Assembly: GCA_016710165.1 (NCBI GenBank)
Contig: JADJLJ010000005.1
Location: 204,200 to 268,199, forward strand
DNA: 64,000 nucleotides
Source: Chitinophagaceae bacterium
GTDB taxonomy: Bacteria; Bacteroidota; Bacteroidia; Chitinophagales; Chitinophagaceae
Direction: 5' to 3'
Shown here: positions 16,223-25,650 of the stretch, in pieces
Numbering within the stretch: the first letter of the stretch is position 1
Layout of the letters: each line of letters starts with the position of its first letter
Program-made: the position numbers and the translations under genes
The notes under the pieces: generated by a model
The model's database searches: none
Seen by the model: the letters and a program-made list of their open reading frames with translations, nothing else
What the model was told of the DNA's origin: nothing

Positions 16223-16819
16223 ATGACCCCGGAAAGAAACGAACGGCTCACCTCCGTACTGAACAAACGCCAGCCCGACCTGACGGTGGTACTGGAAAAC
16301 GTCTTTGACCCGCATAACATTTCTGCGGTGATGCGTACCTGCGATGCGGTGGGCATCCAGGATATTTACATACTTAATACCCGGATACCTCCCCATAAAA
16401 AGTGGGGAGCAAAAAGCTCTTCCAGCGCCGCCAAATGGCTCAGCATTCACCAGTTCACCGATGCGGCGGCGTGTTTTGCTGAATTGAGAAAGCATTTTAA
16501 AAAAATTTACACAACACATTTAAGCAGTGATGCCGTAGGACTGCATGAACTTGATCTTATCGGACCGGTTGCATTGGTCTTCGGGAATGAACACAGCGGG
16601 GTAAGTGAGGAGATCATCACCCTGGCAGATGGGAATTTCATCATACCGCAGGTAGGGATCATTAAATCACTAAATATCTCGGTTGCCTGTGCGGTGTGCC
16701 TGTATGAAGCCTACCGGCAAAAGAACAATGCCGGGCATTATAACAGCGTGAAGCTGGAAGGGGAAAAACTAAGATCCCTTCGGGATGAATGGGGATTTCT
16801 TGAAGACGACCCAGCATAG
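16223..16819 (+). CDS. trmH: tRNA (guanosine(18)-2'-O)-methyltransferase TrmH
   Basis: 198 residues. Motif 1 ENVFDPHNISAVMRTCDAVG, motif 2 ALVFGNEHSGVSEE and motif 3 IPQVGIIKSLNISVACAVCLYEAYR are typical of TrmH, including the Asn and Arg of the SPOUT active site. The N-terminal RQPDLTVVLENV also fits TrmH rather than RlmB. It methylates the ribose of G18 in the D-loop of tRNAs. A -7 box lies immediately upstream. An imperfect 13-bp inverted repeat (16853-16865 with 16914-16926) follows the gene. Confidence 0.88.
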   Translation: MTPERNERLTSVLNKRQPDLTVVLENVFDPHNISAVMRTCDAVGIQDIYILNTRIPPHKKWGAKSSSSAAKWLSIHQFTDAAACFAELRKHFKKIYTTHLSSDAVGLHELDLIGPVALVFGNEHSGVSEEIITLADGNFIIPQVGIIKSLNISVACAVCLYEAYRQKNNAGHYNSVKLEGEKLRSLRDEWGFLEDDPA

Positions 16820-16852
16820 GTACAAAGTCTCAAAGGATCGATTGGTTGAATA

Positions 16853-16926
16853 GCCGGGAAGACGGAAAGGTGTTAATTATTTGATCTCCTTTATAAAAGG
16901 TTTTCCCGTCTTACCGTCTTACCGGC
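16853..16926. repeat. Spaced inverted repeat after trmH
   Basis: GCCGGGAAGACGG (16853-16865) and CCGTCTTACCGGC (16914-16926) pair with one mismatch across 48 nt. There is no T-run, so this is not a classical terminator. Confidence 0.55.
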
Positions 16927-16993
16927 AAAATTGATAAATGGCTGTTTTATTCTGACCCTTTTCCAATAACTTTAGCGCACCAAAACGATCTAT

Positions 16994-19978
16994 ATGAAGA
17001 AGCTGTTTCTCCCGGTTTTACTGTTCATCGGTATTAACCTTTTTGCCCAAAATAAAAAACCATTGGACCATTCCGTTTATGATGGCTGGAAAAGCATCGG
17101 CGAACGGATGATCAGCAATGACGGTAAATATATTGTGTATGCCGTAAATCCCCAGGAAGGCGATGGTGAGCTGGTGATACAGAACCCGGAGACCAGGTAT
17201 AAGAAAGTGATCCCCCGTGCTTATGGTGCGGTGATAACACAGGACAGCCGGTACCTAGTATTTAAAATAAGACCATTCTTCCAGGATACCCGGCAGGCAA
17301 AGATCAAGAAGAAGAAAGCCGATGATATGCCTAAAGACTCCATTGGTATTTTAGAACTGGGTAAAGAAGATGTGGTGAAGATCGCCCGGGTAAAAGGGTT
17401 TAAAACTGCGGAGAAGGGTTCTGGCTGGGTTGCTTACCAGATGGAAAAGCCTTTGCCCGATACCACAAAGAAGACCAAACCCCCGGTGGTGGTTGATTCA
17501 GCCAAAATGAATATGGATAAACTGGTGAAGCTGGCCGATTCAGTGATACGTAAGTCCATTGATTCGGTCAGGGGAAATGTTACCAGGGAAGAAGTGATAT
17601 CTGCTGCACAAAAGGCGGCCAGGGAGATACTGCGGAAAGGAAAGGATGAACTGCTGTTTGATGAATATGGTTTAACGGATGCGGAAGGGGATGATGCACC
17701 CGGTGGCGCAGCATCGGAGGGAACAGACCTGGTTGTAAGACGCATGGGCGACAACAAAGAGAAAACATTCAAACTGGTAAGCGAATATTATTTCGATAAG
17801 AAAGGGACCCGGATCTTGATAGAAACCACAAAGAACAGCAAAGACAGCAACAGCAGGGCATTGGTTCTTTTATATGATCTTGGTTCTGAAAGAACGGATA
17901 CCGTGATGAAGGCCTTCAACGATGCAAAGAACTTCAGCTTTGATGAAGAAGGGACGCAGCTGGCCTTTGTTGCAGAACGGGACAGCAGTGCCAAGTCCCT
18001 CCAGAAGTTCTATAAGTTATGGTATCATACAACCGGGCAGGACAGCGCCAGGCTGCTGGCAGAAAAAAACACGGTGGGCATGCAGATCGGTTTTACCATC
18101 AGCGAAAATGCAGCACCCCGCTTCAGTAAGGACGGGAAGAAATTATTCTTCGGTACAGCGCCCATCAAAGCGCCAAAGGATACCACGCTGGTGGATTTTG
18201 AACTGGCAAGACTGGATGTGTGGCATTACAACGATGATTACCTTCAACCGCAACAGGTAAAGCAGCTTGACCAGGAATTGAGGCGCAGTTATATGGCCGT
18301 AATGAGACCCGGTGATGACAGGATCGTTCAGCTTGGTGCAGATGACGCTGAAAATATAACACTGGTTGATGAAGGCAATGCCGGCTGGGTACTGGGCGAA
18401 AGCACAAAGGGCAACCGGGTTGAAGCGCAATGGACGGGAAGGGTAAAGACCACGGCTTATGCCATCAGCACGGCAGATGGTAAACGAAGAATGATAAAGG
18501 CAAATTCAATCGTAAATTTTGAACCTTCTCCCGCCGGCAAATTTGTTTACTGGTATGACCCGGCACAAAAAAATTATTTTGCCTGGGATGCGGCAACGGG
18601 GAACACAAAAAATATCACCGACAAAATAAAAGAACCGATCTATGATGTGGAAAATGATGTACCGGATCATCCCCGGCAGCAGGGCATAACCGGCTGGACA
18701 GAAAATGACCGCTATTTCCTCATCAACGATGTATATGATATCTGGCAGGTGGACCCGGTTGCTGCTGAGTTGCCCAGGAACATCAGCAATGGCTGGGGTA
18801 AGAAGCATAAAACGGATCTTAATTACGTACGACTCGATCCGGAGAAACGTTTTTTCAAGGCCGGCGAGACCATCCTGCTCCGTTCCCAGAACAAATCAAA
18901 TAAGTACGGCGGCTTTTATACAAAAAAACTGGATGAGGTCTCAGACCCGGCGCTGCTTACCGAGGGACCGTATTTATTCGCCAACCCGGTTAAAGCAAAA
19001 GATGCAGAGCAGTATATTGTTCAGCGAAGCAATATCAGTCAGAGTGAACTCTTTGCAACGGCTGACCTGAAAATGCTTGCCCAGCTGAGTGATGTGGCCA
19101 GCCAGCAAAAAGAATACAACTGGTTGGGTGTGGAACTGGTTAAATGGAAAATGTTCGACGGCAAGATGAGCGAAGGTCTATTATTCAAGCCGGAGAATTT
19201 TGATCCGAAGAAAAAATATCCTGTCATATTTTATTTCTACGAACGAAATGCCGATGGCCTGTATGCTTACCGGGCACCTGCCCCGAGTGCTTCCACGGTC
19301 AACATTGCCTATTTTGTGAGCAATGGATACCTGGTCTTCGATCCGAATATTTATTACAAAGATGGAGAGCCCGGTCCAAGTGCTTACAACAGTGTGGTGA
19401 GTGCTGCAAAATACCTTTCAAAGATGCCCTGGGTTGACAGTGCCCGCATGGCCATCCAGGGACAGAGCTGGGGGGGATACCAGGTTGCCTACCTCATCAC
19501 CAAAACAAATATGTTCAGGGCTGCATGGGCGGGTGCGCCGGTTGCCAATATGACCAGCGCTTATGGTGGCATACGCTGGGGCAGCGGACTGAACCGGCAA
19601 TTCCAGTACGAACATACACAAAGCCGTATCGGGGCAAACCTCTGGCAGCGACAGGAACTTTACCTGAAAAATTCTCCTTTATTTTCGGCTGATAAAGTGA
19701 ATACACCATTGGTGATCATGCACAACGATGCGGATGGCGCTGTACCCTGGTACCAGGGCATTGAATATTTTACTGCTTTGCGCCGGCTTGGGAAAAAAGT
19801 ATGGATGCTGCAGTACAATGGCGAAGACCATAACCTGGTGGAGCGTAAGAACCGTAAGGACCTTTCCATACGGCTGAGCCAGTTCTTCGATTATTATTTA
19901 AAAGATGCCAAACCGGCCAAATGGATACGGGCAGGTTTGCCTGCAACAGAGAAGGGAAAAGACTGGGGGCTGGATTAG
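16994..19978 (+). CDS. Large exported S9-family peptidase (prolyl oligopeptidase fold)
   Basis: 994 residues, longer than classical prolyl oligopeptidases but typical of a Bacteroidota subfamily. Signal peptide LFLPVLLFIGINLFAQ. Residues about 40-660 form a propeller-like region with an inserted low-complexity stretch (AEGDDAPGGAASEGTD, about residues 232-247). The C-terminal alpha/beta-hydrolase has nucleophile Ser in IQGQSWGGYQ (about 824), Asp in MHNDADGAVPW (about 911) and His in GEDHNLVER (about 945). It probably cleaves short peptides in the periplasm or outside the cell. A near -7 box (TAACTTTA) lies near 16968. Confidence 0.88.
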   Translation: MKKLFLPVLLFIGINLFAQNKKPLDHSVYDGWKSIGERMISNDGKYIVYAVNPQEGDGELVIQNPETRYKKVIPRAYGAVITQDSRYLVFKIRPFFQDTRQAKIKKKKADDMPKDSIGILELGKEDVVKIARVKGFKTAEKGSGWVAYQMEKPLPDTTKKTKPPVVVDSAKMNMDKLVKLADSVIRKSIDSVRGNVTREEVISAAQKAAREILRKGKDELLFDEYGLTDAEGDDAPGGAASEGTDLVVRRMGDNKEKTFKLVSEYYFDKKGTRILIETTKNSKDSNSRALVLLYDLGSERTDTVMKAFNDAKNFSFDEEGTQLAFVAERDSSAKSLQKFYKLWYHTTGQDSARLLAEKNTVGMQIGFTISENAAPRFSKDGKKLFFGTAPIKAPKDTTLVDFELARLDVWHYNDDYLQPQQVKQLDQELRRSYMAVMRPGDDRIVQLGADDAENITLVDEGNAGWVLGESTKGNRVEAQWTGRVKTTAYAISTADGKRRMIKANSIVNFEPSPAGKFVYWYDPAQKNYFAWDAATGNTKNITDKIKEPIYDVENDVPDHPRQQGITGWTENDRYFLINDVYDIWQVDPVAAELPRNISNGWGKKHKTDLNYVRLDPEKRFFKAGETILLRSQNKSNKYGGFYTKKLDEVSDPALLTEGPYLFANPVKAKDAEQYIVQRSNISQSELFATADLKMLAQLSDVASQQKEYNWLGVELVKWKMFDGKMSEGLLFKPENFDPKKKYPVIFYFYERNADGLYAYRAPAPSASTVNIAYFVSNGYLVFDPNIYYKDGEPGPSAYNSVVSAAKYLSKMPWVDSARMAIQGQSWGGYQVAYLITKTNMFRAAWAGAPVANMTSAYGGIRWGSGLNRQFQYEHTQSRIGANLWQRQELYLKNSPLFSADKVNTPLVIMHNDADGAVPWYQGIEYFTALRRLGKKVWMLQYNGEDHNLVERKNRKDLSIRLSQFFDYYLKDAKPAKWIRAGLPATEKGKDWGLD

Positions 19979-20062
19979 TATTTACCGGAAAATAGCCGGG
20001 TATTTGTTAGGAACAACCCGTAAAATAGTTGTATTTTCTGTGTTCATTTAAAATTTCAGAAA

Positions 20063-20689
20063 ATGAAACTGTTGATATTAGGAGCAACGGGTCGTACCGG
20101 GCAACAATTGGTTGCCCAGGCGCTTGAACAGCATCACGAGGTTACTGCCTTTGTACGGGACCCCTCAAAACTGGAGCTGCAGCATGAAAAGTTGACGGTG
20201 GTGAAAGGAGATGTGCTTGACAAGGATGTTTTAATGAAAGCACTTGAAGGAAAGGATGCAGTTGTAAGCGCCCTGGGGCGGGGCATGTCGCTGAAATCAA
20301 ACAACCTGATCACCAATGCCATGAATATCCTGGTTCCTGCCATGAATGCAACAGGTGTAAAACGGCTTATCTTTGAATCCGGTTTTGGCGTGGGAGAAAC
20401 CAACAGGCAGGCCAGTTTTATACAGAAAATGATTTTCGGTACTTTTTTAAGAAACCTCTACGCAGATAAGGCAAGAGGAGAGGCGGTACTTCGTAAAAGC
20501 AGTCTTGACTGGACCCTGGTTTATCCTGTCCGCCTTATCAATGGTCCCCGCACGGGTAAATACAAAGCGGGCGAACAGTTCTCCATGAAAGGTCAGCCAA
20601 CAATTTGCCGGGCTGATGTTGCAGATTTCATGCTTAGGCAGTTGACAGATAATACGTACCTGAAAAAACTTCCGGTGTTGACGACTTAG
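20063..20689 (+). CDS. NAD(P)-binding oxidoreductase, NmrA/BVR-B-like (atypical SDR)
   Basis: 208 residues. The Rossmann motif GATGRTGQQLV is at the N-terminus, followed by VTAFVRDPSKL and GDVLDKDVLMKALEGKDAVVSALG. The family member signature LDWTLVYPVRLINGPRTGKY and ICRADVADFML lies towards the end. These single-domain proteins resemble human biliverdin reductase B and bacterial YwnB. The substrate is unknown. It lacks the YxxxK of classical SDRs. Stands alone between the S9 peptidase and a lipoprotein gene. Confidence 0.82.
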   Translation: MKLLILGATGRTGQQLVAQALEQHHEVTAFVRDPSKLELQHEKLTVVKGDVLDKDVLMKALEGKDAVVSALGRGMSLKSNNLITNAMNILVPAMNATGVKRLIFESGFGVGETNRQASFIQKMIFGTFLRNLYADKARGEAVLRKSSLDWTLVYPVRLINGPRTGKYKAGEQFSMKGQPTICRADVADFMLRQLTDNTYLKKLPVLTT

Positions 20690-20773
20690 TTTTTTGTTCT
20701 TGGATGATCCCTTTCAGGCTGAATAAAATTCTTATTCTTTATAAAAAAATCTTGCCGCATTAAAATTAAAATA

Positions 20774-21274
20774 ATGAAACAGGTCCTTACCCTCCTTTTG
20801 ATCGCAGTGGTTGCGTTGTTTTCCAATTGTTCAAAATCCAGCGACCCCCTGGTGCATGTTAACTGCGACAGCCTGGTTACGGATACCGCAGGCAGCGGCG
20901 ACAACGGACGGGTTTACATGCCCAATGCCTTCAGCCCCAACAACGACGGGCTCAATGACATCTGCAGGCCCGTGACCCAGAACATAGATTCCATAATTTT
21001 TACCATTTATGATGAGAGCAATACCGTGCTGTTCACTACAGCTTTACTGGGGCAGGGATGGCAACCTTACAGCACCGCTAATTCGGCAAAGAAATATTAT
21101 TACCGGATACAGGCCACAACCCTGGCGGGTAAGAAGATCGGGAAATGCGGAGAGGTATTCAGCCTCACCTGTTTCCCGGTGAATCCGCCAAAAAGTTTCT
21201 ATTATTTTGAAGACATGCTGACACCGGGAGGGTTCACGGGAACAACGAATGAAATACTGCCTGCATGTTTATAA
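20774..21274 (+). CDS. Lipoprotein with a CHU_C / gliding-motility C-terminal-like domain
   Basis: 166 residues. The lipoprotein signal ends LFSNCSKSSD. The motif YMPNAFSPNNDGLND is the hallmark of CHU_C domains, which serve as type B sorting signals for Type 9 secretion, followed by IDSIIFTIYDESNTVLFTT and QPYSTANSAKKYYYRI. Here the domain is nearly the whole mature protein and is followed by about 45 more residues, which is unusual for a sorting tag. So it may be a stand-alone fold rather than a secretion signal. It overlaps the next gene by 10 bp. The T9SS plug gene at 6105 is consistent with the pathway. Confidence 0.75.
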   Translation: MKQVLTLLLIAVVALFSNCSKSSDPLVHVNCDSLVTDTAGSGDNGRVYMPNAFSPNNDGLNDICRPVTQNIDSIIFTIYDESNTVLFTTALLGQGWQPYSTANSAKKYYYRIQATTLAGKKIGKCGEVFSLTCFPVNPPKSFYYFEDMLTPGGFTGTTNEILPACL

Positions 21275-21531
21275 GAACAGGTAAGTTGTTTTTTATCTTC
21301 AGTGCCTGCCTGCTCATGTTCTGGGTGCTGGCCCGCCTGGTTGATGTTTACCGGTTTGCATTTGTTGGGGCTGTCTTTGAGATCCTCTGGCTGCCGGCAC
21401 TTGCTTTGCTCGTCATTTTGCCCATATTGTCTTTTATATTCTGGAGAGACGAGCATTATAAGGCCCGTTCTTTTAATCTTTTTTCGATCCTTATTGTGTT
21501 GTTCACGGTTTTGCTGATGATCTTTCTTTAA
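21265..21531 (+). CDS. Small three-helix membrane protein of unknown function
   Basis: 88 residues. Hydrophobic segments KLFFIFSACLLMFWVLARLV, EILWLPALALLVILPILSFI and LFSILIVLFTVLLMIFL leave only a short charged loop (WRDEHYKARSFN). I do not recognise the family. The start overlaps the CHU_C lipoprotein stop by 10 bp in another frame, so the two are probably translated from one mRNA and may work together in the envelope. Confidence 0.6.
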   Translation: MFIRTGKLFFIFSACLLMFWVLARLVDVYRFAFVGAVFEILWLPALALLVILPILSFIFWRDEHYKARSFNLFSILIVLFTVLLMIFL

Positions 21532-21584
21532 TGCCCGGACGATCACCAGCAAATTTTATACAGCCTGTAAATTTTCGCCGGCGG

Positions 21585-22582
21585 TCATTTTTTTAGTATT
21601 CTTTCCGCAATGGCTTTGTTGAATGCTGCAGCTTCTTCCTCCAGGGGTTCATGCCCGGATTCTTCGAACCACACGATCTCTTTAGCCGGGGCTTTTAGTT
21701 TTTGTACATATCCTTCCGTTACAATGGTTGGCAGGCTATGATCATGCCTGCCCATGAAAAAATAGGCCGGTATCTTTAATTGGCTGATCCCCGACAGGTT
21801 GGTTGTGAACAGGTCGTCCCCGATCGCGTTTGCGGAATACATGAATGCCTTGAACCAGTCGTAGTTCCTGTAATCTTCGTAATTCTTTTCCGCTTTTTCT
21901 ATTTCGGCAGCCATTCCTTTTTTATAAATGGCGCCGCCGTATTCCGTAAGCATCCCGTATTTCTGCAGGAAGCATTCCAGGGTGCTCTTGCAGAAGGAAG
22001 TATCGCCGTTCTCCAGCTGCGATACCCGCTTCAGCATATTCGTATCGCCTTTTAGCCTTGCTTGCTCAGCGATCCAGTCACGCGAAAGTTTGATGCTCTG
22101 CTGAATGTCGATCACCTGCGAGATGCCGAAATAGGCTGCATAGTCTTCGGGATATTTCTCAACCAGTTTAAGCCCGATGATACTGCCCCAGGAAAAGCCT
22201 GCAAGGAAGATCCTGTCTTTGTTGAATTTCTTTTTGAGCAGTTGGGTAAGTTCATGGGCATCGTTCACGAACCGGTCAGCACTGAGGTTTTTGGGTTCGG
22301 GGTTGTTCATGTACGACTGGCCGCAACCAGCCTGGTCCCAGGAAACAAGGGTGACCGATTTTGTAAGATCGGAATTGAAATAACGCAAGTGCGGTGTTTG
22401 CGGCGCCGGGGCCACCATGTAAAAAAGTACGGGTTCTGGTCCGGGCCCCGTGATCTCAACATATGCTTTCTACCCAGTTCAATAAGGAACTTTCTGTGCA
22501 GGTTTGCTTTCGCTGTTTTCCGGCTTTTTTTGCAGGGGTTTGGCAACCGACCGCGATCAAAATGAAAAGGATGTTTTTTCAT
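21585..22582 (-). pseudogene. Alpha/beta-hydrolase lipoprotein with a multiply frameshifted N-terminus
   Basis: The intact part (22418 to 21585) holds the nucleophile AGFSWGS, Asp in GRHDHSLP and His in ESGHEPLEEE, resembling proline-iminopeptidase-type hydrolases. The upstream coding information is present but scattered over frames. From ATG 22582, skipping one A in the A6 run (22574-22579) gives KNILFILIAVGCQTPAKK, a lipoprotein signal. Further down, one frame gives KAYVEITGPGPEPVLFY while another gives LHGGPGAAN, the oxyanion-hole motif, across the A6 run at 22421-22426. At least three small indels are needed. This is either a decayed gene or poor-quality sequence. Confidence 0.7.
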
Positions 22583-22810
22583 GTCCTGGAGTTTAGTGAA
22601 CACCGGTACTAAAGTCTTTGGGTAGGCATCGTTTGAAAAGGTCAGCCTGAGCTTGTCAAGGCGATTTAACACATAAACTTGCACCCACAGCTATGGGCCG
22701 GCAAGATTAAACGGATGTACTACCTCTTCCGGATGAATCACTTAATAGAAGGCTACCTGTACTTTACCAGTACAAAATGCTCAAATCCGAGGAAGAAAGG
22801 ATGATGATGG

Positions 22811-24163
22811 TTATATACTCCTGTTCACATCAAAATTCTCCAGTTCTTTCGACACGGCGTTCAGGAACGTAGAGCCCAATGCACCGTCAATGATGCGGTG
22901 GTCATAGCTTAAAGAGATATACATCATGTGGCGGATCGCAATACTGTCGCCCTGTGGTGTTTCAATTACCATGGGCCTTTTCTTGATCGCACCCACGGCC
23001 ATGATGGCCACCTGCGGCTGGTTGATGATGGGGGTGCCCATGATGCTTCCGAAAGTACCCACATTGGTCAGCGTGAACGTGCCGCCATTGGTATCATCGG
23101 GTTTCAGTTTCCCGGTACGGGCTGCATTGGCCAGGCCATTCACCTGCCTGGTGAGCCCGGTTAAATTCAGCTGGTCGGCATTTTTAATGACGGGAACGAT
23201 CAGGTTACCATTCGGCAGGGCAGTGGCCATACCGATGTTCAGGTCTTTTTTTATGATGATCTTATCGCCTTCCACGCTGCTGCTGAGCCATGGATATCGT
23301 TTGATGCATTTTACGATCGCTTCAATGAACAGGGGAGTGAACGTGATCTTTTCACCTTCCCGCTTTTCAAAATCCTTTTTCACTTTCTCCCTCCACAGAA
23401 CAAGGTTGGTCACATCACATTCTGCAAAGCTGGTAACATGTGCCGAAGTACGCTTGCTGTCTGTCATGTGTTTGGCGATGAGCTTACGCATGCGGTCCAT
23501 TTCAATCACTTCTACGTTGCCGGTGTAAACAGCAGGAACATTGTTTGTTGATGATTGGTCGTTGGTCTGTGGTCGGTTGTCGGTTGTCACAACAGCAGAA
23601 CTTTGGGGCTGTTGACTTGTCCCTTGCGGCTTGCTGCTGCTTCCCTTTGCCGCCACATAGGCCAGGATATCTTTCTTGCTCACCCTTCCTTCCTGCCCGG
23701 TGCCGGGGATATTTTCCAGTTCGGCCATGCCGATGCCTTCCTGCTGGGCAATATTCAAAACCAGGGGGGAGTAAAAACGTACTTTGGATGTTTGTGTATT
23801 TGACGTTGTCCGTTGTTCGTTGTTCGTTGGCTGGTATGGGATTTCTTCCACCACCCTGGCTTCTTCATACTCTTCCTGTTTGGGTGCAGGGGCGGGCTGG
23901 TTGCCGGAAACGGCAGCATTGGCGCCAACCCGGATCTTTGCGATCACGGTGCCAATGGGCACCACGTCGTTTTCCTTGAATAGAATTTCTTCAATAACAC
24001 CTTCGGCAGTGGAGGGCACTTCACTGTCCACTTTATCGGTGGCAATGTCCAGCACGGTTTCATCCTGCCGGATGGGATCGCCTGGATTCTTATGCCATTT
24101 CAAAATGGTGGCTTCCATGATGCTTTCACCCAGTTTCGGCATTACTAAATCAACTAAACTCAT
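22811..24163 (-). CDS. Dihydrolipoamide acyltransferase (E2 of a 2-oxo acid dehydrogenase)
   Basis: 450 residues in three parts. Lipoyl domain (1-80) with Lys44 in ATDKVDSE as the lipoylation site. E3/E1-binding domain (about 130-168), RFYSPLVLNIAQQEGI...GTGQEGRVSKKDIL. Catalytic domain (about 215-450) ending with YDHRIIDGALGSTFL, whose His and Asp are catalytic. Linkers are Gln/Thr/Asn-rich. It passes acyl groups to CoA in pyruvate, branched-chain or 2-oxoglutarate dehydrogenase; with a single lipoyl domain and no E1/E3 genes beside it, the substrate cannot be assigned (branched-chain is plausible). Confidence 0.88.
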   Translation of the reverse strand: MSLVDLVMPKLGESIMEATILKWHKNPGDPIRQDETVLDIATDKVDSEVPSTAEGVIEEILFKENDVVPIGTVIAKIRVGANAAVSGNQPAPAPKQEEYEEARVVEEIPYQPTNNEQRTTSNTQTSKVRFYSPLVLNIAQQEGIGMAELENIPGTGQEGRVSKKDILAYVAAKGSSSKPQGTSQQPQSSAVVTTDNRPQTNDQSSTNNVPAVYTGNVEVIEMDRMRKLIAKHMTDSKRTSAHVTSFAECDVTNLVLWREKVKKDFEKREGEKITFTPLFIEAIVKCIKRYPWLSSSVEGDKIIIKKDLNIGMATALPNGNLIVPVIKNADQLNLTGLTRQVNGLANAARTGKLKPDDTNGGTFTLTNVGTFGSIMGTPIINQPQVAIMAVGAIKKRPMVIETPQGDSIAIRHMMYISLSYDHRIIDGALGSTFLNAVSKELENFDVNRSI

Positions 24164-24356
24164 GAGTATTTAATATTTTAGATTGAGCATTAATATTTTT
24201 TACAAGCAATTGTTTTTAAGGGCATCACCTGGAGTTTATCCTGAGCGAAGCCGAAGGATCACTCACTTGTACAGCAGTACAGGAAGCGGCAGGTAAACCA
24301 AGCAAGCATCAGACGGGCCAAAGGTAATTATTCCGGCTTAATCTGTAAAACTCCCT
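24164..24356. other. Intergenic with a REP-like fragment
   Basis: 193 bp without a gene. It holds TATCCTGAGCGAAGCCGAAGG (within 24237-24259), a half-site of the GTCATCCTGAGCGAAG family seen more fully near 45050 and 57387. Confidence 0.5.
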
Positions 24357-25604
24357 TTATGATCCTGACAGTATGAATTTGCGGAGCAGATTCAATGCAT
24401 TTACTGCTGTAAGTTGTATGTTCCGCATCCGGTCGAAGCGGAAATATAATTTCTGTGTCTCGATCTTTTCTTTGTTCCCGAATGCCACCCAGACCGTACC
24501 CACCGGCTTACCGGGCAGGCCGCCACCCGGGCCCATGATCCCTGATACAGCGATCACGTAATCAGACCTGATATTCTTTAACGCACCCGTCGCCATCTGC
24601 AATACCACTTCCTCGCTTACGGCGCCTTTCGATTCCAGTATTTCTTTGTCAACCTGCAAAAGGTCCTCTTTGGCTTTGTAGGAGTAACTCACCACGCTGC
24701 CTTCATAAAACCCGGAAGAGCCGGGAATGGAAGTAAGCAGGTGGGCAATATATCCTCCCGAACAGCTTTCGGCGGTACACAGGGTTTTGCCTTTGGCCAC
24801 CAGCAGTTTTCCTACCACTTTTTCTACCGGCTCATCTTCGTTGGTCACCATGTATTCTTTTACCAGTGATTGCAGGGTCTCGAAGAACTCCTGCACTTCT
24901 TTCCCCGTTTTTTCTTTGTCAAACCCGGTTGAGGTAAGCCGCAGCCGCACCATACCGTAATTGGGAAGGTATGCCAGTTTGATATGGGCCGGAAGCGTTG
25001 CCTCAAAATCCTGTATTAGTTCTGCCAGAAAACTTTCGCCTACTCCCGCAGTGAGTAGTGTTTTATGGATGATGGCGGGAAACCTGAATTGTTTCAGCAG
25101 CATCGGTATCACATCGTCTTCCATCATACCCTTCATCTCATGAGGCACTCCGGGCATGCTGACGAAGACCTTCCCGTCCTTCTCAAACCACATTCCGGGT
25201 GCCGTGCCCCTTTTATTCTGCAAAACGGTGCACACATCCGGTACTTCGGCCTGTTTTAAATTGCGTTCTATGACAGGGCGGTTAAGCCGGGTGAAAATAT
25301 CCAGCACATTTTGCCTGGCTGCCTCATTCACCAGCATCTTTCCGTCGAAATATTTGCAGAGGAGTGGTTTGGTGATATCATCGGCTGTAGGCCCCAGTCC
25401 GCCGGTGATCAAAATGATATCGGCGTATTTCTGTTCTTCATCCAGGGCGGTCCATATCTCGTCCCATACATCACCCACCGCTACCCGGCGCACAACCCGT
25501 ATGCCCCATTTGTTGAGTTCCTGTGCCATCCAGGCGCTGTTGGTATCAATGACCTGTCCGATCAGTAATTCGTCGCCGATGGTGATGATGGATGCCTGTG
25601 TCAT
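24357..25604 (-). CDS. cinA: CinA-family protein (competence/damage-inducible; NMN amidohydrolase)
   Basis: 415 residues, full-length CinA. The N-terminal MoCF/COG1058 domain has IGDELLIGQVIDTNSAWMA, LITGGLGPTADDITKP and MPGVPHEMKGMM. The C-terminal domain has CTAESCSGGYIAHLLTSIPG and GIMGPGGGLPGKPVGTVWV, the nicotinamide-nucleotide deamidase unit. It recycles NMN to nicotinic acid mononucleotide and cleaves ADP-ribose-type pyrophosphates in the cytoplasm. It is divergent from dacB with a 46-bp gap. The sequence TTATCTTGC before it is only a partial -7 match. Confidence 0.9.
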   Translation of the reverse strand: MTQASIITIGDELLIGQVIDTNSAWMAQELNKWGIRVVRRVAVGDVWDEIWTALDEEQKYADIILITGGLGPTADDITKPLLCKYFDGKMLVNEAARQNVLDIFTRLNRPVIERNLKQAEVPDVCTVLQNKRGTAPGMWFEKDGKVFVSMPGVPHEMKGMMEDDVIPMLLKQFRFPAIIHKTLLTAGVGESFLAELIQDFEATLPAHIKLAYLPNYGMVRLRLTSTGFDKEKTGKEVQEFFETLQSLVKEYMVTNEDEPVEKVVGKLLVAKGKTLCTAESCSGGYIAHLLTSIPGSSGFYEGSVVSYSYKAKEDLLQVDKEILESKGAVSEEVVLQMATGALKNIRSDYVIAVSGIMGPGGGLPGKPVGTVWVAFGNKEKIETQKLYFRFDRMRNIQLTAVNALNLLRKFILSGS

Positions 25605-25650
25605 GGTTCGTTTTAAAAAGGACTAATTTTAGTGCAAGATAAGTTAAGGT

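Noticed and set aside
22062..22565. 167-residue plus-strand frame over the hydrolase
   Set aside because: Antisense to a hydrolase with visible catalytic motifs; no independent evidence.
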